DNA from: Acanthaster planci
Lineage: Eukaryota > Echinodermata > Asteroidea > Valvatida > Acanthasteridae
DNA length: 64,000 bases
NCBI RefSeq assembly: GCF_001949145.1
Contig: NW_019091703.1
Span: 113,319 to 177,318, forward strand
Reading direction: 5' to 3'
Below, piece by piece: positions 13,101 to 41,801 of the stretch. A model generated the notes under the pieces. The model was not told the DNA's origin. It did not search any database and saw only the letters and a list, made by a program, of their open reading frames with translations. Each line of letters starts with the position of its first letter. The stretch's first letter is position 1. A program made the translations under genes and the position numbers.

Positions 13101-13989
13101 TCGCCAAGGGGAGAAAAATCGGCAACAAGCTCCCTCACCCCCAGCAGTTGGCTGTGAAATGAAGAAAGAGAATCCGACTCAGAATTGGCCAGTGGGAGGG
13201 GAGCGTTGTGGTTAGGACTCTGAAGGGGGGAGGGCAGGTTGGGCACAGCTGTTAGCTCCTTATTTGGAAAATGGAGGAACTGTGTGTATTTATGTTCGGA
13301 ATGTCTTTGTCTGAAAACAGGGGCGCACTGCATATACATGTATCTACATTGTATGTACACATTTCACCTTTCAAGTCATTAAGCAGTGACAGCTGCCCAA
13401 CTTTGCCTCACCTATGTACAGTATTCTTTTCCTATGGGATATTAATGTGCTGTAGACATCTTAATGTACATTGTATCTGACTCCCTGCCTTACCTACTGC
13501 ACACCAGGGAATTTTTCTTTATTTATCCATGCTCTTCACCGGGTTTGAAATGTCAGACTGTCCATTCTCAGTCAAGTTTAAACAACTGCCTGTCTGCGCC
13601 AAGGAATTTTTTTTTTTTGAATCAACACAATACCCCTTGGCACTGTCAAGGGCCATGATTTCCACCGCACTCGATATTTTGGAGGGAAGTGTGAAAGATT
13701 TCTGAAAGAAGGGAAGGGGAGGGCTTGCAGTGATGGAAATACCGGTAAGAAAATAAAAAATGATTAGCAAATCATACTGTCATTTGATCAGCATTATGAT
13801 GATCAGCAATGTGTTGCATTTTGCGATGTGCATCCAGCTTCATGTACATGTATTTCCATCACTGGCTTGTACATGTAACTTTTGATCGAGCCAAAGACTG
13901 TCTGTGCAAATTGTTATTGCCTGTCTTCGGGACAGGTGGACCCAATGGCTAGATGAGGTACGTGTAGGTACTGCACATACATGTATTCT

Positions 13990-14095
13990 GTTGCTATGTG
14001 ATATTATTGATATCACACAGTTTACTGTGTGATATTATTCATATTACACAGATTACTGTGTGATATCAGTGATATCAATCTGATATTTACATGTA
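13990..14095. repeat. Tandem palindromes (TGTGATATnnnnATATCACA)
   Basis: Three to four consecutive units of roughly 30-40 bp, each nearly self-complementary around GATATTATTGATATC-like centres and separated by CAG-TTACTG. Likely cruciform-forming microsatellite or MITE remnant. Confidence 0.75.
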
Positions 14096-14439
14096 GTCGT
14101 ATTTTATTTGATTCGTTTTACCTGCTGTCCCGGGGAACCTTCCCTTTGAGTACCGGTAGTTCCTTATTTATACTTCCATATGAAACTGAAAAACAAATCA
14201 CAAATGCTTGCCAAGTACCTGGATATGTACAAGTAGCTTCAAGATTCACGGTGTCCTTTTATTTTGCTTTTTTTAAGAGGCAATTCTACCCCCGTTCCCC
14301 CGGCACAAAAATTAACATCCAGTAAAACTATATTTGCCAGTGTGGAAAGCCACATTTTTTGAAGGAAAAAGTAAAAATACAAATGAAAACCAAACAAAAA
14401 CTGGGCATGTACCGGTACATACATGTAAAATGTAGACAT

Positions 14440-15115
14440 AGAAGTGTTTTTTCACATACATAGTCACAGTTTTCACATAGAGCCAATTTGACTCCAAATC
14501 ATGATTTTTTTCAAGTTTTTGTTTTTTGGCAAAATCAAGAAGGCTATGCAGTGCCTACAACTTGATGTAATCATTTTTTTAAAACAAATCTATTGAAATC
14601 ACCCAAATCACGGTGATCCCTGTGGAGTGATATTCGACTAAACTGCACTTTTGGTTTTCACGAAGAGACAATTTTTCTTCTATAGTTATAACGTTGGCAA
14701 AAGATTAAAACTGTGGGCAAAACTGGTTTTGTAGTTTTCACAAAGAGACAATTTGAATCCAGCAATGTATACAAATGTAACAATGTTGCACCTGGAACAC
14801 ACGCTATAGCAAAAGCGTGTACTGTGTGTGCCGTTTTCACGAAGAGACCAAAAGTCATACAAATTTAGCATTTCACGAACAGAATACCTTGTTTGTTTAC
14901 AAAATAAACAACTTTAATTAACTTCTAGAAATATTAGTTTTGTGTCATGTAACATCTGCTCTTTCTTGGAGTACATGTACAATGTAGCATTGGTGGATTT
15001 AAAGTAACACTAAATTCTACAAAATTAAGCGTTTGAAAATAGAGACCAAATTCAATTTTTTCAAAACATGTTTTTCCAACCCGATGAGAAAAATCGTCTC
15101 TTCGTGAAAACGATG
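14440..15115. repeat. Interspersed TTTTCACGAAGAGAC motif array
   Basis: The motif recurs at about 14471, 14655, 14735 and 14831 (spacing 80-100 bp, often followed by CAATTT) and once inverted near 15097 (GTCTCTTCGTGAAAACG). The surrounding sequence has drifted. An old minisatellite or subrepeated transposon. Confidence 0.65.
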
Positions 15116-16059
15116 ACAACGTGCACTATACTAGGTATGTATTTGAATTTGTTCATCTGCTTTGAATGGTTTCTCTTTGTTAAAAACAGATGCCTATAAG
15201 ATGATTGATGGAACACGTGCATCATAAATATTGAAGTGCACCAAACACTGAACTGACAGTCACTGTTGCTTGTTGGCACATGTCGTTGCATTGTCGTTAA
15301 GTCAAACATTCCACTTGCATGACAGAATGACCGGACCAGAACGATTGTTGCATTTGCCCGCAATTGCACCAGCCCATTGTCCTCTAGAAGACCTGTGATA
15401 TTGTGAAATATTTACACACGAACAATGGGAAAAACTGCCAAATATCGACCTGATCAAGCAATGCAAGCCTGGCCACAACGGTAGAATTTCCTGTTACTGC
15501 ATGACTCGGGCCAATCAAAACTGCAGTTTTTGTTTTAAATATTTTTTTTATTAACTCATAAGAGAGAAAAAATCAAATACAGACATTTAAGTAAAGAAGT
15601 TTTATTCAACAAATGAAAGTAATCTTTTCCTACCAGTACCTGTACGGTATATTCTGTATGTTTTCACCTTGAATAACAACAGCAGGGATTGTCAACAACT
15701 TTGTGTCAGAAACAAGTTTTTAGTGGCCCCACGTAAAAAGTTCTTTTTATCTACAAGTGGAAATTCACACGCTTCCAGAAATGTCCCTAACTCCAAGGAC
15801 TGATAACACACTGTTGTCTGATAGGGCAAATTCTGGTCTCCGTGAACTTGACCTCTGACCTCTGAAACAAAGTCCTCTCAAAGTTCAGGATTTTGAAGGT
15901 TTGCATTATGAAAGGCTCATGATTATCATCTAGAAAATATGTAATGTAGTTCAGGAAAGTCAGATAAAAACCGTATTTCACGACGGAAAAAGTACAGACT
16001 ACAGTATTTAAATCCAATTTTGTTCCATTTTTACAATTATAACTGAAGTTTAATGATGT

Positions 16060-16129
16060 TTAACCCTAACTCCCTAGGGTGTGTGCAAAATCACACTAAA
16101 ATTGGAGGATTCAGGACTTTTAGGGTTAA
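16060..16129. mobile_element. Miniature TTAA-flanked hairpin element, copy 1
   Basis: TTAA (16060-16063), CCCTAACTCCCTAG..., ending TTTTAGGG, then TTAA (16126-16129). TTAA target duplications and CCC-type termini fit the piggyBac class. The flanking 14-mer TTAATGATGTTTAA is repeated directly on both sides (16050-16063 and 16126-16139). A second element is at 26764. Confidence 0.55.
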
Positions 16130-17123
16130 TGATGTTTAATGGATGTACACTGTCATTGAAGGGAATTGGTCTACTTAGGATAATTTCGACCAGTGACTAC
16201 TTTTTTCAGTCACTGCCTGGTATCCAGAATATATTTTGTGCAGCTGTACCAAGGTAACCAACGAATACGTCAACCTGTAAGCATAGTATATATGTAGGTC
16301 ACTGCTCGAACTTTGCAGATCGTATGCCATTGCAACTCGGGTCCTGTCTTTCGCGATTGTGCAATGTGGTACGAATTACGCTGCTGTACATTGACGCCGC
16401 AAATCTCCCGTACCTCCAGTAGGCTGGTACATTGTGAAACAATCCTGTAGTTCTGAGGGCTACACACCTGTTGAATGATAATTGTGGCAACCCAAAACGT
16501 AGGGATATGCTAAAAGCCCTCATAGCCAAGTCTAAATTTTCCTGAAAAGAGCATTTTTTTTGGGCCCTCCATCAGGGTTTTTAACAGGACAAATAGGACA
16601 TCCAAGTTACTAAGGTTTCATGCTTTTACATGGAAAGCAGTTGTGGTTAAAAAAAAGAGGCGTCTTAAATTGTTTAAAGGGTGTTCTACAGTGTTCCGTC
16701 ACTCCTGTGGACAAAACATTGCGTCAGTGACCTGCTGTCCCCACCAAAATTGGTTATCTCATACTCAATCAGAGCTCTTGAACCATACCCAATTTGCGTT
16801 GTTACGTTCCTTAAATTGAAATATAAATTCACATTCAAGCCTTCTGTTGTTTGACCTTGAATCAAAGGTTAAAAGGTCACAACAGATTACTTTTATGAAA
16901 GGGTTTCACTTACCCTTGTGGACAAAGTTTAGAAGAAGTTGCTATACAGTGCCTGCCCCTCGTGAAACCTTTAAATTACGAGTTTGCCCTTACCTAATGA
17001 TATCTCATCAATGCAAAGCAGGCCCAGATGTACCAGTGGTACCAGTACATCTTGAAAACGTGTAAAACCTGTTCATTTCCCGCCCTTCAAGAATATCTGC
17101 ACCCAGGACGTGTTATGTGTTGA

Positions 17124-33228
<16,105 letters not shown>

Positions 33229-34274
33229 CCTTTGTTGATATCCGTAGATGAACTTATTTTAGCTAGCAAACAATGTAGATAATTTTTTTTTTAAATTGCA
33301 CAGTTGGTTTTTTTTTTAAGAGGTCCCTCGTGGGCCGCCGTGTTGTCACAGCAGATCCACCCCCTCATGAGGAATGTAGTGGCCCATTGTAACACTCAAC
33401 AATGTACTCAGCATACTCTTGCATTAACTTGAAGGGGGGAGGACATGATTGTTAAACACGGAAAAATGGCCCCTACCTACGTGTACCTGCGCAATGAATG
33501 TGATAGCCACAGTGATTCTGTGTAGTGTTCTCCCCTGGTCTCCACCACTTACCAAAAAGGGGTGTTCAGCCTTCAGCAAAGTTGCTAAGCTCCCAACCCT
33601 TCAGATCCCTTCGTGATAAATGTGTAATTCCCTGTGGAACTGCTACACAGAGACGTTTGCTCGGAATTCTTATGCACCCAGTTGATGCACTTGTTCCATC
33701 GTTGTTGTCATCTTTCAACTGTGGAGCAGCCCAACTTAACTCTCCTCATTCTGCATCCATCTAGAGTGTCGCAAAAACAGAAATAGTTGCACCTCTGTTG
33801 TTGTGACTTATCACCCCCAACTCCTGGTGCCATTTTGAGATTCACACAGAGAGCAAAGGATCATTTCCGGTTGCCTCACGTCTGTTAGATTGGCCATCCA
33901 ACTCTCAGCAGGACTAGAAGAGAGCAGCCATACAAAGTCCGCAATCATGCACTCACTGCACTGGTTTGTGCATGTACAGATAGCAAGCAAGTGCAAGTAG
34001 TTTTCGTCAGAATGTGCACAGTCTCCTTGTGTCATTGTGCGAGCGCTGGGCTTAAGACTGCCAACAGTGGTCAAGTGTTTGTCACGTCTCTTTGTCAATC
34101 TTTAACAAGGTACTTGCTAATGGTGTCTATAATGTATAAAGGCAGTCAGAGCGCGCCTGTCCGTATCTAAAACCAACAGTCTATTCACAAAACGAAATGG
34201 GTTTACATATGCATCGTATATCACTTGGCAACAAACAGCTGTTGACAACAGAAAATCTCTTTTCGATTTTTACG

Positions 34275-34650
34275 AATACAGTACAGTGAAATTGAACGTT
34301 AAACTTGGGAAAACGACTAAGAAAAGAAGGAAAAAGAATTCGCAATCTCGAATGAATTTCGCATTTTTAATGCCACTTTTCCCCTCTGCAAATTTGCAGT
34401 AAAGCTTGTGTGAAAATGTGCGAAAATGGTGCAAAAATGGTGCGAAAAAATTGAAAAAATGGTGCGAAAAATGTGCGAAAATGGCATGGTGCAAAAAATT
34501 TGCGAATGCCGGGCAAATCTGTGCGGAAAAAAATGCAAAAGCTGTATGAAAGTAAAGTGAACACAATGTGAAAAAGGTGTGAAAATGTCGTTCTGAAAAC
34601 GTTCTGAAATTCCCGACGATGCCAACGTCGGAGGCATGGAGCAAACACAC
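34275..34650 (-). repeat. TTTTCACA repeat, copy B (inverted), in the DYRK1A 3'UTR
   Basis: On the + strand it begins ACAGTGAAATTGAACGTTAAAC, the complement of the ending of copies A and C, then runs through about ten GTGCGAAAAATGG-like units. The repeat unit lacks stops on the minus strand, so three overlapping frames of 93-126 codons stay open; these are artefacts. Confidence 0.65.
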
Positions 34651-35323
34651 TCTCTCAATGGATGTGAGTTGTTGTTTACTGGGCCTGCATTTTATGTGTG
34701 TGGGGACTGAAATGGGCCACTGTGCATGCGTTGTGCGTATGGATCGGTTTTGAGTACAAACACGTGGTCGTCTTACTCCCCGTAGACGCGATGCAGTAAA
34801 TTATTTCTAGCCCCAGGGACCACACTATTTTTTAATCAATTTTAGCACAAATGGATAGGGTTTGAGTTGCCTGAACGCTTCATTGAAAATTCCGGGAAAG
34901 GAGATGAAGTTTCTGGACATTTGATCAGCTAAAAACGGGCATTTTTTATGTGGAAGTTTAGAGGCTTTCTGGCAGATCTACAAGAAACTAGGTATTTTTT
35001 AAAAAGAAAGGGTCGGAAACACCTTAGAAAGATGAGGTTTACATCACCAATGGGGACGCATCCGAGCGATAAGTGCACAGTGATTTTCAGAATGGTGGTA
35101 GCCAAGTGTACGCGCACAGCGGCCGGTCAACATGGTGTCCGCACTTGATAGCCTCCCATGTGCCACTGTACATAGGTGGATACAGACTGCCTTCTGAGAT
35201 TTTGTCTTTGGTATTCACTGCTTTTATTTCTGCTTTTCCAAGATAAATACCAAGTATTATGATATTTGGTGGCTGTTTTGTTCCTGTCGATTCCCACAGA
35301 ACAAAATTGTACATTCAAAGACC

Positions 35324-35329
35324 AATAAA
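35324..35329 (+). terminator. Polyadenylation signal candidate for DYRK1A
   Basis: AATAAA followed by TTTGGTGGGGGG and T-rich sequence, the usual arrangement of a cleavage signal and G/U-rich downstream element. Confidence 0.6.
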
Positions 35330-35454
35330 GTTTGGTGGGGGGATGTTTTTGACGACTGTTCAGCTACATGTACTTGTAAACTTCACACTTAAAAATTGAT
35401 TTTGTTTTTTTCTGGGTTAATTTCCTTCTCAGTTGTCAAACAGGTGTTAACATT

Positions 35455-35660
35455 TTCCCACTTGTGAAAAGTTTTCACACTTGTGAAAAACAGGCATGAA
35501 AGCATGAAAATTTTCCCACTGTGTAAAGAAGGTGAGAAAATTTTTCCCACTGAGGGGAAAGTTTTTAATAATTTGCTAAAAGAATATTCAATTTCTCGAA
35601 TGAAAAACTGTGTGAAATTTTCCCCACTTTTGAGGTTTAACTTTCAATTGCACTGTACTG
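35455..35660 (+). repeat. TTTTCACA/TTTCCCAC repeat, copy C
   Basis: CCCACTTGTGAAAAG, TTTTCACAC and TTTTCCCACTG units ending TTTAACTTTCAATTGCACTG. Same orientation as copy A; just downstream of the DYRK1A polyadenylation signal. Confidence 0.65.
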
Positions 35661-36179
35661 TACACCACAGTCATTTGTTGCAACTTGGCATTCTCCGAAG
35701 TCTTTGGATAATATCTCCCTTGATCCCAGCCGTCAGATTCCTTAATAGCCAGCAAGTGTACTAAGTTTCTGTTGAGGCCCCACTGTGTTTTCTTGTAACC
35801 CTTATCGCCACCCTTGTTTGATAAATAACCCGAGCAATTGTTGGTAAATCACCACAGTTTGAAAATCAGTGTTGCCAAAATCTATAACCGTACCTACTCA
35901 GCTTCCAACATCTGAATGTCTCGTCCTACCCATGACGTGTTATAAATATGTTTATTCATCAAATTGGAACTGTGTGACTGAATGGACGTTAAGAAATAAT
36001 GCTGCACACGTACCTGTTGAAGGACAGTGCATGCGTGTTTAGAGCCATTGTCAACTAGTTTTATCTCATGCTGCCATAGTGACGAAGCCACGCCCACCTC
36101 TTGAGCACAGTAGGCTAGCTGTGAATAGATTTTGAAAGACAAAGTTGGCAAATGTTTGCAAACATTTTTGAAAAGGGGA

Positions 36180-36340
36180 ATCATCATCCAATTGGAGTTT
36201 CTGTTGCTGCAGTACAGGCACTGTAAGCAGCCACAAGCTTACATTGTAGCCAACTTGTGATTGGACATTGCCAGCAGACATTTGTGTGATGATTGGCCAC
36301 TGTGTGCCAATCACCTGCACTACTTACCAATCAGAGAGTC
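36180..36340. promoter_or_regulatory. Cluster of CCAAT boxes
   Basis: GATTGG twice (near 36259 and 36292) and CCAATCA twice (near 36306 and 36329), plus CCAATTGG near 36190, within about 150 bp. NF-Y binds CCAAT/ATTGG and such clusters mark promoters, but no transcript start or gene is apparent beside it. Confidence 0.3.
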
Positions 36341-39300
36341 TCTAAGAAATGTACATTTCCATCAACTCCCAGGTGTCTGTTTTTGGAGTGAAAATCAGGT
36401 TGACTGTTGAGATTTCTCTTCCCGTTATTCAGCATTCATGTTTCCTTTGCACGTCGAGATTTGTTTCTTTTCTGAAATGGTTATTATTTGTTATTGTTAT
36501 GTCGAACATGCACTCGTTTCACCTCCTTTCAATTTAAACTGAAATGTGAGTTACTGAACATCTTTACGCTCCTTTGCTGGTCCCAACCGCCGTTTCAGGG
36601 CGCTGGAACGGACAAATACCCTCACAAAAGTTTGGAGAGGAACTGTACAGGGGTCACAAAACTTTCTTGGTAATACAGTACGATTACTTGGAAATTAGCT
36701 CATCCCAGGGCCTCGTCAGTGCGGTCCAGATGAGCAAATGGCTTACATTGGCCGACTTTTTTGACCAAGTCAATGGAGCAGGGAATAAAGTTCAAAGTCA
36801 CACATGCCCTCCTAAAACTACCAAGCAGACAGAAGGAGGGTCACTTTTGCACATCCCTGCACTTCAGCGGGAGACCTGGTGTCAAAATCAAAACATAAAC
36901 AAATAACAAAACCTTTCCTGACTGTGGTCAACAACTGTTTGTTCCATATAACAACGATGCGGGATATGACCCGACCACTGTGGACCTTAGATTACGCACA
37001 CGAAATTTAGTGGATGTCAAAGTCCGGGTGGTGTATAACCAGCCTAGAATGTCACTTACACAACCGCTGTAACTTTGTCATACGACTCCTAGCTGGACTC
37101 ACTCTGGCGAATTACTCAGTTGAAAGTGATGGAGGCTGTTCTAAAATTCCTGGAAATATTCTGGTTTTTGTCACACGAGCAACGTCTCCTACTTGACCCA
37201 AGTTACAGTGAGACCCCTGTTGCAAAAGCACATCATTTTCACATCACTGCAACTTTGTTTTTGGTTCACTTGAAAAAAAATGGCATGATGGGAAGAGTGC
37301 AAAGGATCATGGGTACAGTGTATCACTGTCACCTTTTTTTCTTATAAAAAAGCGAGTAACAGGATTGGTCAGGGGTGTTTAGTTGTGGGACCTCTGATTG
37401 GTCGGTATCTGACGTGCTTCATTTGCATGGAATTTTGAGAATAATGTGCAAGTATGTAAAGTTGGAAGGAAAATATGGAAATGTATGATAATCATGTGCG
37501 TGTTTTGTTTAATATCCTCCACGAGCAATTTACATGTATGTGGTGGACTTTGTGCGCACAACACTGTTACATGTAACTGTGCATGTTGTTAAAATGTACA
37601 CGGGACATAACCCACGTGTGATAGGCTACAATTATGCACACAGAGTACACCTGGAACTATTAGAAAATAATGTAATCCAAATTATCAAGCGAATTCGGTG
37701 TAATCAACAGTATGGGTCCCAGCTCTGGCGGTTTGGGACCTCGTCTCTGCAGACTTCTGGGAACTTCTTTAAAGTGACCTGGTATCATATTTGAAGGTTG
37801 TAGCTCGATAGGAAAACTAAGGTCGAAAGAAGAATGAGGTTGGAACCGGCTGAAACCTTGCATTGAGGATATATGCAGTTGGGATGGGTACCAGTTAGTT
37901 TGGTGACATACCCGCTGGGTGTTACAGTTGTGCCAATCTCCCCACTTAGCCACGTGTCATTCTAGACACGTTGATGCGTCACTCGTGTTGGGAAGAGATC
38001 ACGTAGTGTATTAAAACATGTTTCAGGGAGGACACGTCCTGTAAATCACGTCTTTTTTGAGGGGTGGGGATTTTAACAGATACATCTTTGTGCAAAATCA
38101 GCCAATACTGAGTGCGAATCCCATGTTTGTCTCCACATGTTGGCAGTTCGAATAATGGATCCTATTCAGATGTCATTCCCCGTTGCCCCGCTAGGTATTC
38201 CGTCATGGGTGCAACGTTTTGAACGTGTTGTTAATCTTAAATGCAGATTTTTTTTTCTTTCCTAAAGACTGGAGTCATTGAGGTTTTGAGTTGAAACTAG
38301 GAAAAACATTTTAAAAAAACTGAATTACAAAAACGATATTTATAACATCAACACACAAAATTCTCCCAATGTGGATTCCTTAAATAGTTCTCCCAATCTG
38401 TTTCCGACTTTCTCGCTGGTTTTTTTATGTTCTGCGGACGTCAGACGCAAACAGTATTACCACCAACGAGAACTGTGCGAACTGTAGATAAATCGGTTTG
38501 TTTCGGTCCATGAAAAATGCACAAACCTTGTCCAATCCTCCATCATTAGATTATTTTAACATCAGAGTTAATGACTTAATCAGTCTTAAAGATCCATAGT
38601 GAGCGTTGCAGTTACTGAAATCCCCACCACAAAATTTTATAACCGCCCTTTGTAATCGATTTTTTAATGGAATTTTAACGATTATAGTTTTTAATTGATG
38701 GATCGAGGTCCTTCATTTAATAATTTGGAGTTTAATCATGGAATTGGAAATAGTGCAGTGAAATTTTAAATCTGGAGCTAGCACACAGGATTCCAGTATT
38801 TTTGTTCTCATAATTTTTACTTTTACCTTTTATGGATTTTATCTCAATCATTTTGTCTTTAACGAAGTCCATAATTGCAGTCCATTTTGTATGATTTTTA
38901 ATCTGATTTGTTGATGCTATTTGAGCTAATTCCTCCAAAACGCCAAGGTTTTCTGCCATAGACTTTACTAAAGCTACTTCAGGAAATTGTTTTGGTAATG
39001 TATTCATTTGTTTTGGGTGGGGCACTGGGGACACTTGAAAATGTCCATTTCATCCTTACCTAAAGGATGAAAAATTTAAAACCCTTTTATGGACATTTTA
39101 ACGAAAAAAACACAGTGGTTTCGGCAGAAATGGTCCAAACGAAGAATTACGTTCCGTGCTCGATTTTAATAATGTGCATGTACCACCTGTTTCCGCAGGA
39201 TTTCAGCTGAATCGCTGTATTTCTTCACTTTAAAAACCATTAAAAAATGCGAAAGTATCCATTAATTACTGTTTCCTCAGTATTCGGGATGGAATTATGT

Positions 39301-40442
39301 TTTGCTTTTCTTTCCTGCTCGAGTTTGTTTTTTACTACGCTTATTGATGATTCCAAAATCTTTCACGGAACATTTTTCTTCGTTTTAATTTTAGAATTTG
39401 GCGGGGGAAAATGTAACCATTCGGATTTTCCTACAAGCATTATGTATTCAGAAGTCCATATTTGGTTTTAAAATTAACAAAAATAATAGTTTAAGACCGA
39501 TTTTACAACCCCAGCGTACGATACTTTCTGAGCCATTTTATGGATAACCGACAGTGTCACCGTTAAAACTTTGCCAAAAGTTTCAAAGTGAGTCAAATAA
39601 CGAGGCCTACATAAACCAGATAAGATGCAATTTTTATGCGCTGTATTATATCAATATTGGGGAAATAATGCCAAACCCAATGTGAATTGGATGGGTCTGT
39701 GTGTAGAATTTAGATGCATAATTATTTGTAATGTACAGTAGACCTGAAAAAAATTGACCTCACAAGTGTAAATAGGTAAGGCTGTTGCAGTCAATTATTA
39801 AAATGACGAGGGTCTGGTGCCCGGCCCCTTGTGAGTTTTAAAAACTGCAGACTGTGTTCAGCGTGTATGTTTTTGTGTCTTCTTACTTTCAAAGAATGAT
39901 TTGAAGTCGTTATTTGGCGAAAAGACAAAGCGAGGTGAACAAGGGAAAGGGCCGAGAAGCACAAATTAGCTTCAAAATACTTCGGAATCGATCCCCGTTT
40001 AGCCTTTAATTAACCGTCTTCTGGTATTATTCTCATCTTTTGGTCTGTGTGTGCACTCTGTGGTGATGAATGTCGCCCCTCCGTTTTGGGTAAACCCGGG
40101 GGGGGTAGCGACTTTTAATGCACACAGAAAGTGCCTTACGTTGGCTGTGTTATGTTCTCTCAAAACCAGTGGGCTACGAAGTAAAGATTTTGGTCTTTTT
40201 ATAGGTTTGTAAATTCCATCCTCGTCTTAAGCAAGAATCCACCATCGACGAACCCGATAGAGGTCGCTTCAGAACAGTAATTGATGCTGTTCCATGTTTA
40301 CTTTTATTGTCGACCCTGAAGATGTTTAAGTCTAGAGCGGGTTTCGAGGATTTCAGTAACCATAATTAACTGATATTTTCATGGTAAAATAATCTTTATT
40401 AACTTAGGGTGAACAGAAGGAAATCGATTATTTTGTTCTTTT

Positions 40443-40504
40443 CAAGAAACAGCCGTTGGTTTTTAATCGCACTCAAGAAACAGCCGTTGGTTTTTAATCG
40501 CACT
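40443..40504 (+). repeat. Perfect 31-bp tandem duplication
   Basis: Two identical copies (40443-40473, 40474-40504) beginning CAAGAAACAGCCGTTGG and ending AATCGCACT. The absence of divergence suggests a recent event or an assembly artefact. Confidence 0.95.
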
Positions 40505-40796
40505 CAAATAGTCTGGTCCTCCGCAATGAGGAGGTGCCTTGGTGCTGAATGCGAGAAACTTGGGTACCAGATGACTCAAGCACATGACCCATCGACGGAA
40601 GAAATTTCTTCTAAACTTCAAGTTGAAGATTTGTGGCGATAATGTCTCGGATGGAGAACGTTGCTGCGAATTAATATTTCGGTTTTCTTCAAGAGAATGG
40701 TCAGCCTTGGAGGTGGACAGGATGGAAGGCATGTTGGGAGACAAGGGGTGAGCATTGATGTACCATAATCTATCAAGTATGGGGTCTTACTGATCA

Positions 40797-41309
40797 GCGT
40801 CAAACAGGCGTCAACACATTGATAGTAACGTCAACACACCGTCAACACTTACAAAATGCATTGAAAACAGACATATCGAACTATAATGTATACACTTAGA
40901 AAGAATTTCTTTTTAATCGAGTTTACACTTTACTACATTTCAAGGCAGTTTTTTTAACGCGAAAAAATTGTCTCTGAGCAGTGCCGCTGTTCGCCGCCAT
41001 CTTGCCTTCTCATGGCGTTTGAATCGTACCATGGTTTACTGTATGAAGGTGACCCCCTGTAGCGTAATAGTATGGTCCGCCTGATCACGGCATAATGGGT
41101 ACCGTCTTTCGTGGTTGTGCGAAGGGTGTTATTATCGTGAAATAAAACGGCTTTTCCCCCCCCCCCAAATGTCGCCTGCTGTTGTTAGCCAAATTGTATT
41201 TTAGGCATTATATTGTGATCAAATTGCGTTTCTGTTAACTTAGAATGTGATTTGGGTGTGTTGACGGTGTGTTGACGTTACTATCATATGTTGACGTTCT
41301 ATTGACGTT
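40797..41309. mobile_element. MITE with GTCAACA-repeat termini, upstream of TMEM192
   Basis: Terminal inverted repeats of about 50 bp with a perfect 28-bp core (40821-40848 and 41258-41285). Each terminus contains three or four CGTCAACA units. The 513-bp interior has no coding frame but carries GCCGCCATCTTG at 40993. Class unclear; no target duplication identified. Confidence 0.85.
40993..41004. promoter_or_regulatory. YY1-type motif, possible TMEM192 promoter element
   Basis: GCCGCCATCTTG is an exact YY1 consensus, a motif typically found at transcription starts of housekeeping genes. It lies about 780 bp upstream of the TMEM192 start codon, inside the MITE. No TATA box nearby. Confidence 0.4.
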
Positions 41310-41777
41310 AATTAGTACGACCGTGACTATGCCTACGGCATAGGCCTAGGCCCTATGCTAGTCAGCTAGTGATTGATAGTCAAGTCCGACTCCGAGTCAT
41401 TTTACTAGGCCTAATAAAGTAAAGTCGACACCAAGTCGTTTTACTAGGCCTAAAAAAAAATATTAATTTATAGGTTGCCAGGATGGTTTTCATGGTCAGA
41501 TGGTTAAACTTTTAGCCGAGGCCCGCCTGACCAGAGGAGAAAAGCCTACATGTACATGTACGTGAATATTTAGGCCTACTCATCAGCATCGTTCACATCT
41601 TGTCATGCTTGTCGCATCTCTTTCCCTAGGGCCTACTAAGACTCTAGTTTAGTTCCAAAGCATCTGACAATAAAGTGACATTGTATTATTTGCGAATTGT
41701 AGGCCCTAATGGTTGACTAAACGTTTAAGGTTCAGACAGCTTCACCAGATATGATTTCCATTTAATCATCAACAATC

Positions 41778-41801
41778 ATGAATGATTTATTTTGGAATCA
41801 G
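41778..41801 (+). CDS. TMEM192: TMEM192 first coding exon (8 codons)
   Basis: ATG at 41778, MNDLFWNQ, donor GTGAGA at 41802. Phase 0, matching the next exon. A second ATG at 41782 is in another frame. The call rests on position and splice phase only, as the N-terminus is not conserved in this family. Confidence 0.6.

Larger units (their letters stand above)
33229..35350 (+). other. Presumed DYRK1A 3'UTR
   Basis: No coding signal. The first AATAAA downstream of the stop that I found is at 35324-35329, followed by a G/T-rich stretch, which would give a UTR of about 2.1 kb. It contains a low-complexity repeat at 34275-34650. The short open frames here are lateral readings of that repeat. Confidence 0.55.
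35351..40796. other. Intergenic DNA between DYRK1A and TMEM192
   Basis: Copy C of the TTTTCACA repeat at 35455; a perfect 18-bp palindrome at 36150-36167; a CCAAT-box cluster at 36180-36340; an AT-rich tract at about 38200-40400 lacking TACATGTA words; a 31-bp tandem duplication at 40443. A 100-codon minus frame at 38732-39034 has no known relative. No gene recognised. Confidence 0.6.

Noticed and set aside
12893-13360. Minus-strand frame of 155 codons, the longest unexplained frame upstream of DYRK1A
   Set aside because: Starts in TACATGTA repeat sequence, has no domain, low-complexity Ser/Pro/His composition, and overlaps other open frames on both strands.
34270-34658. Three overlapping minus-strand frames of 93-126 codons rich in Phe and His
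   Set aside because: Produced by a stop-free repeat unit (GTGCGAAAAATGG) read on the complementary strand; simultaneous openness of all three frames is the mark of an artefact.
41160-41168. Homopolymer C run and other poly-C/G runs (e.g. 47188) as functional G-quadruplexes
   Set aside because: Isolated single runs cannot form an intramolecular quadruplex without neighbouring G tracts.
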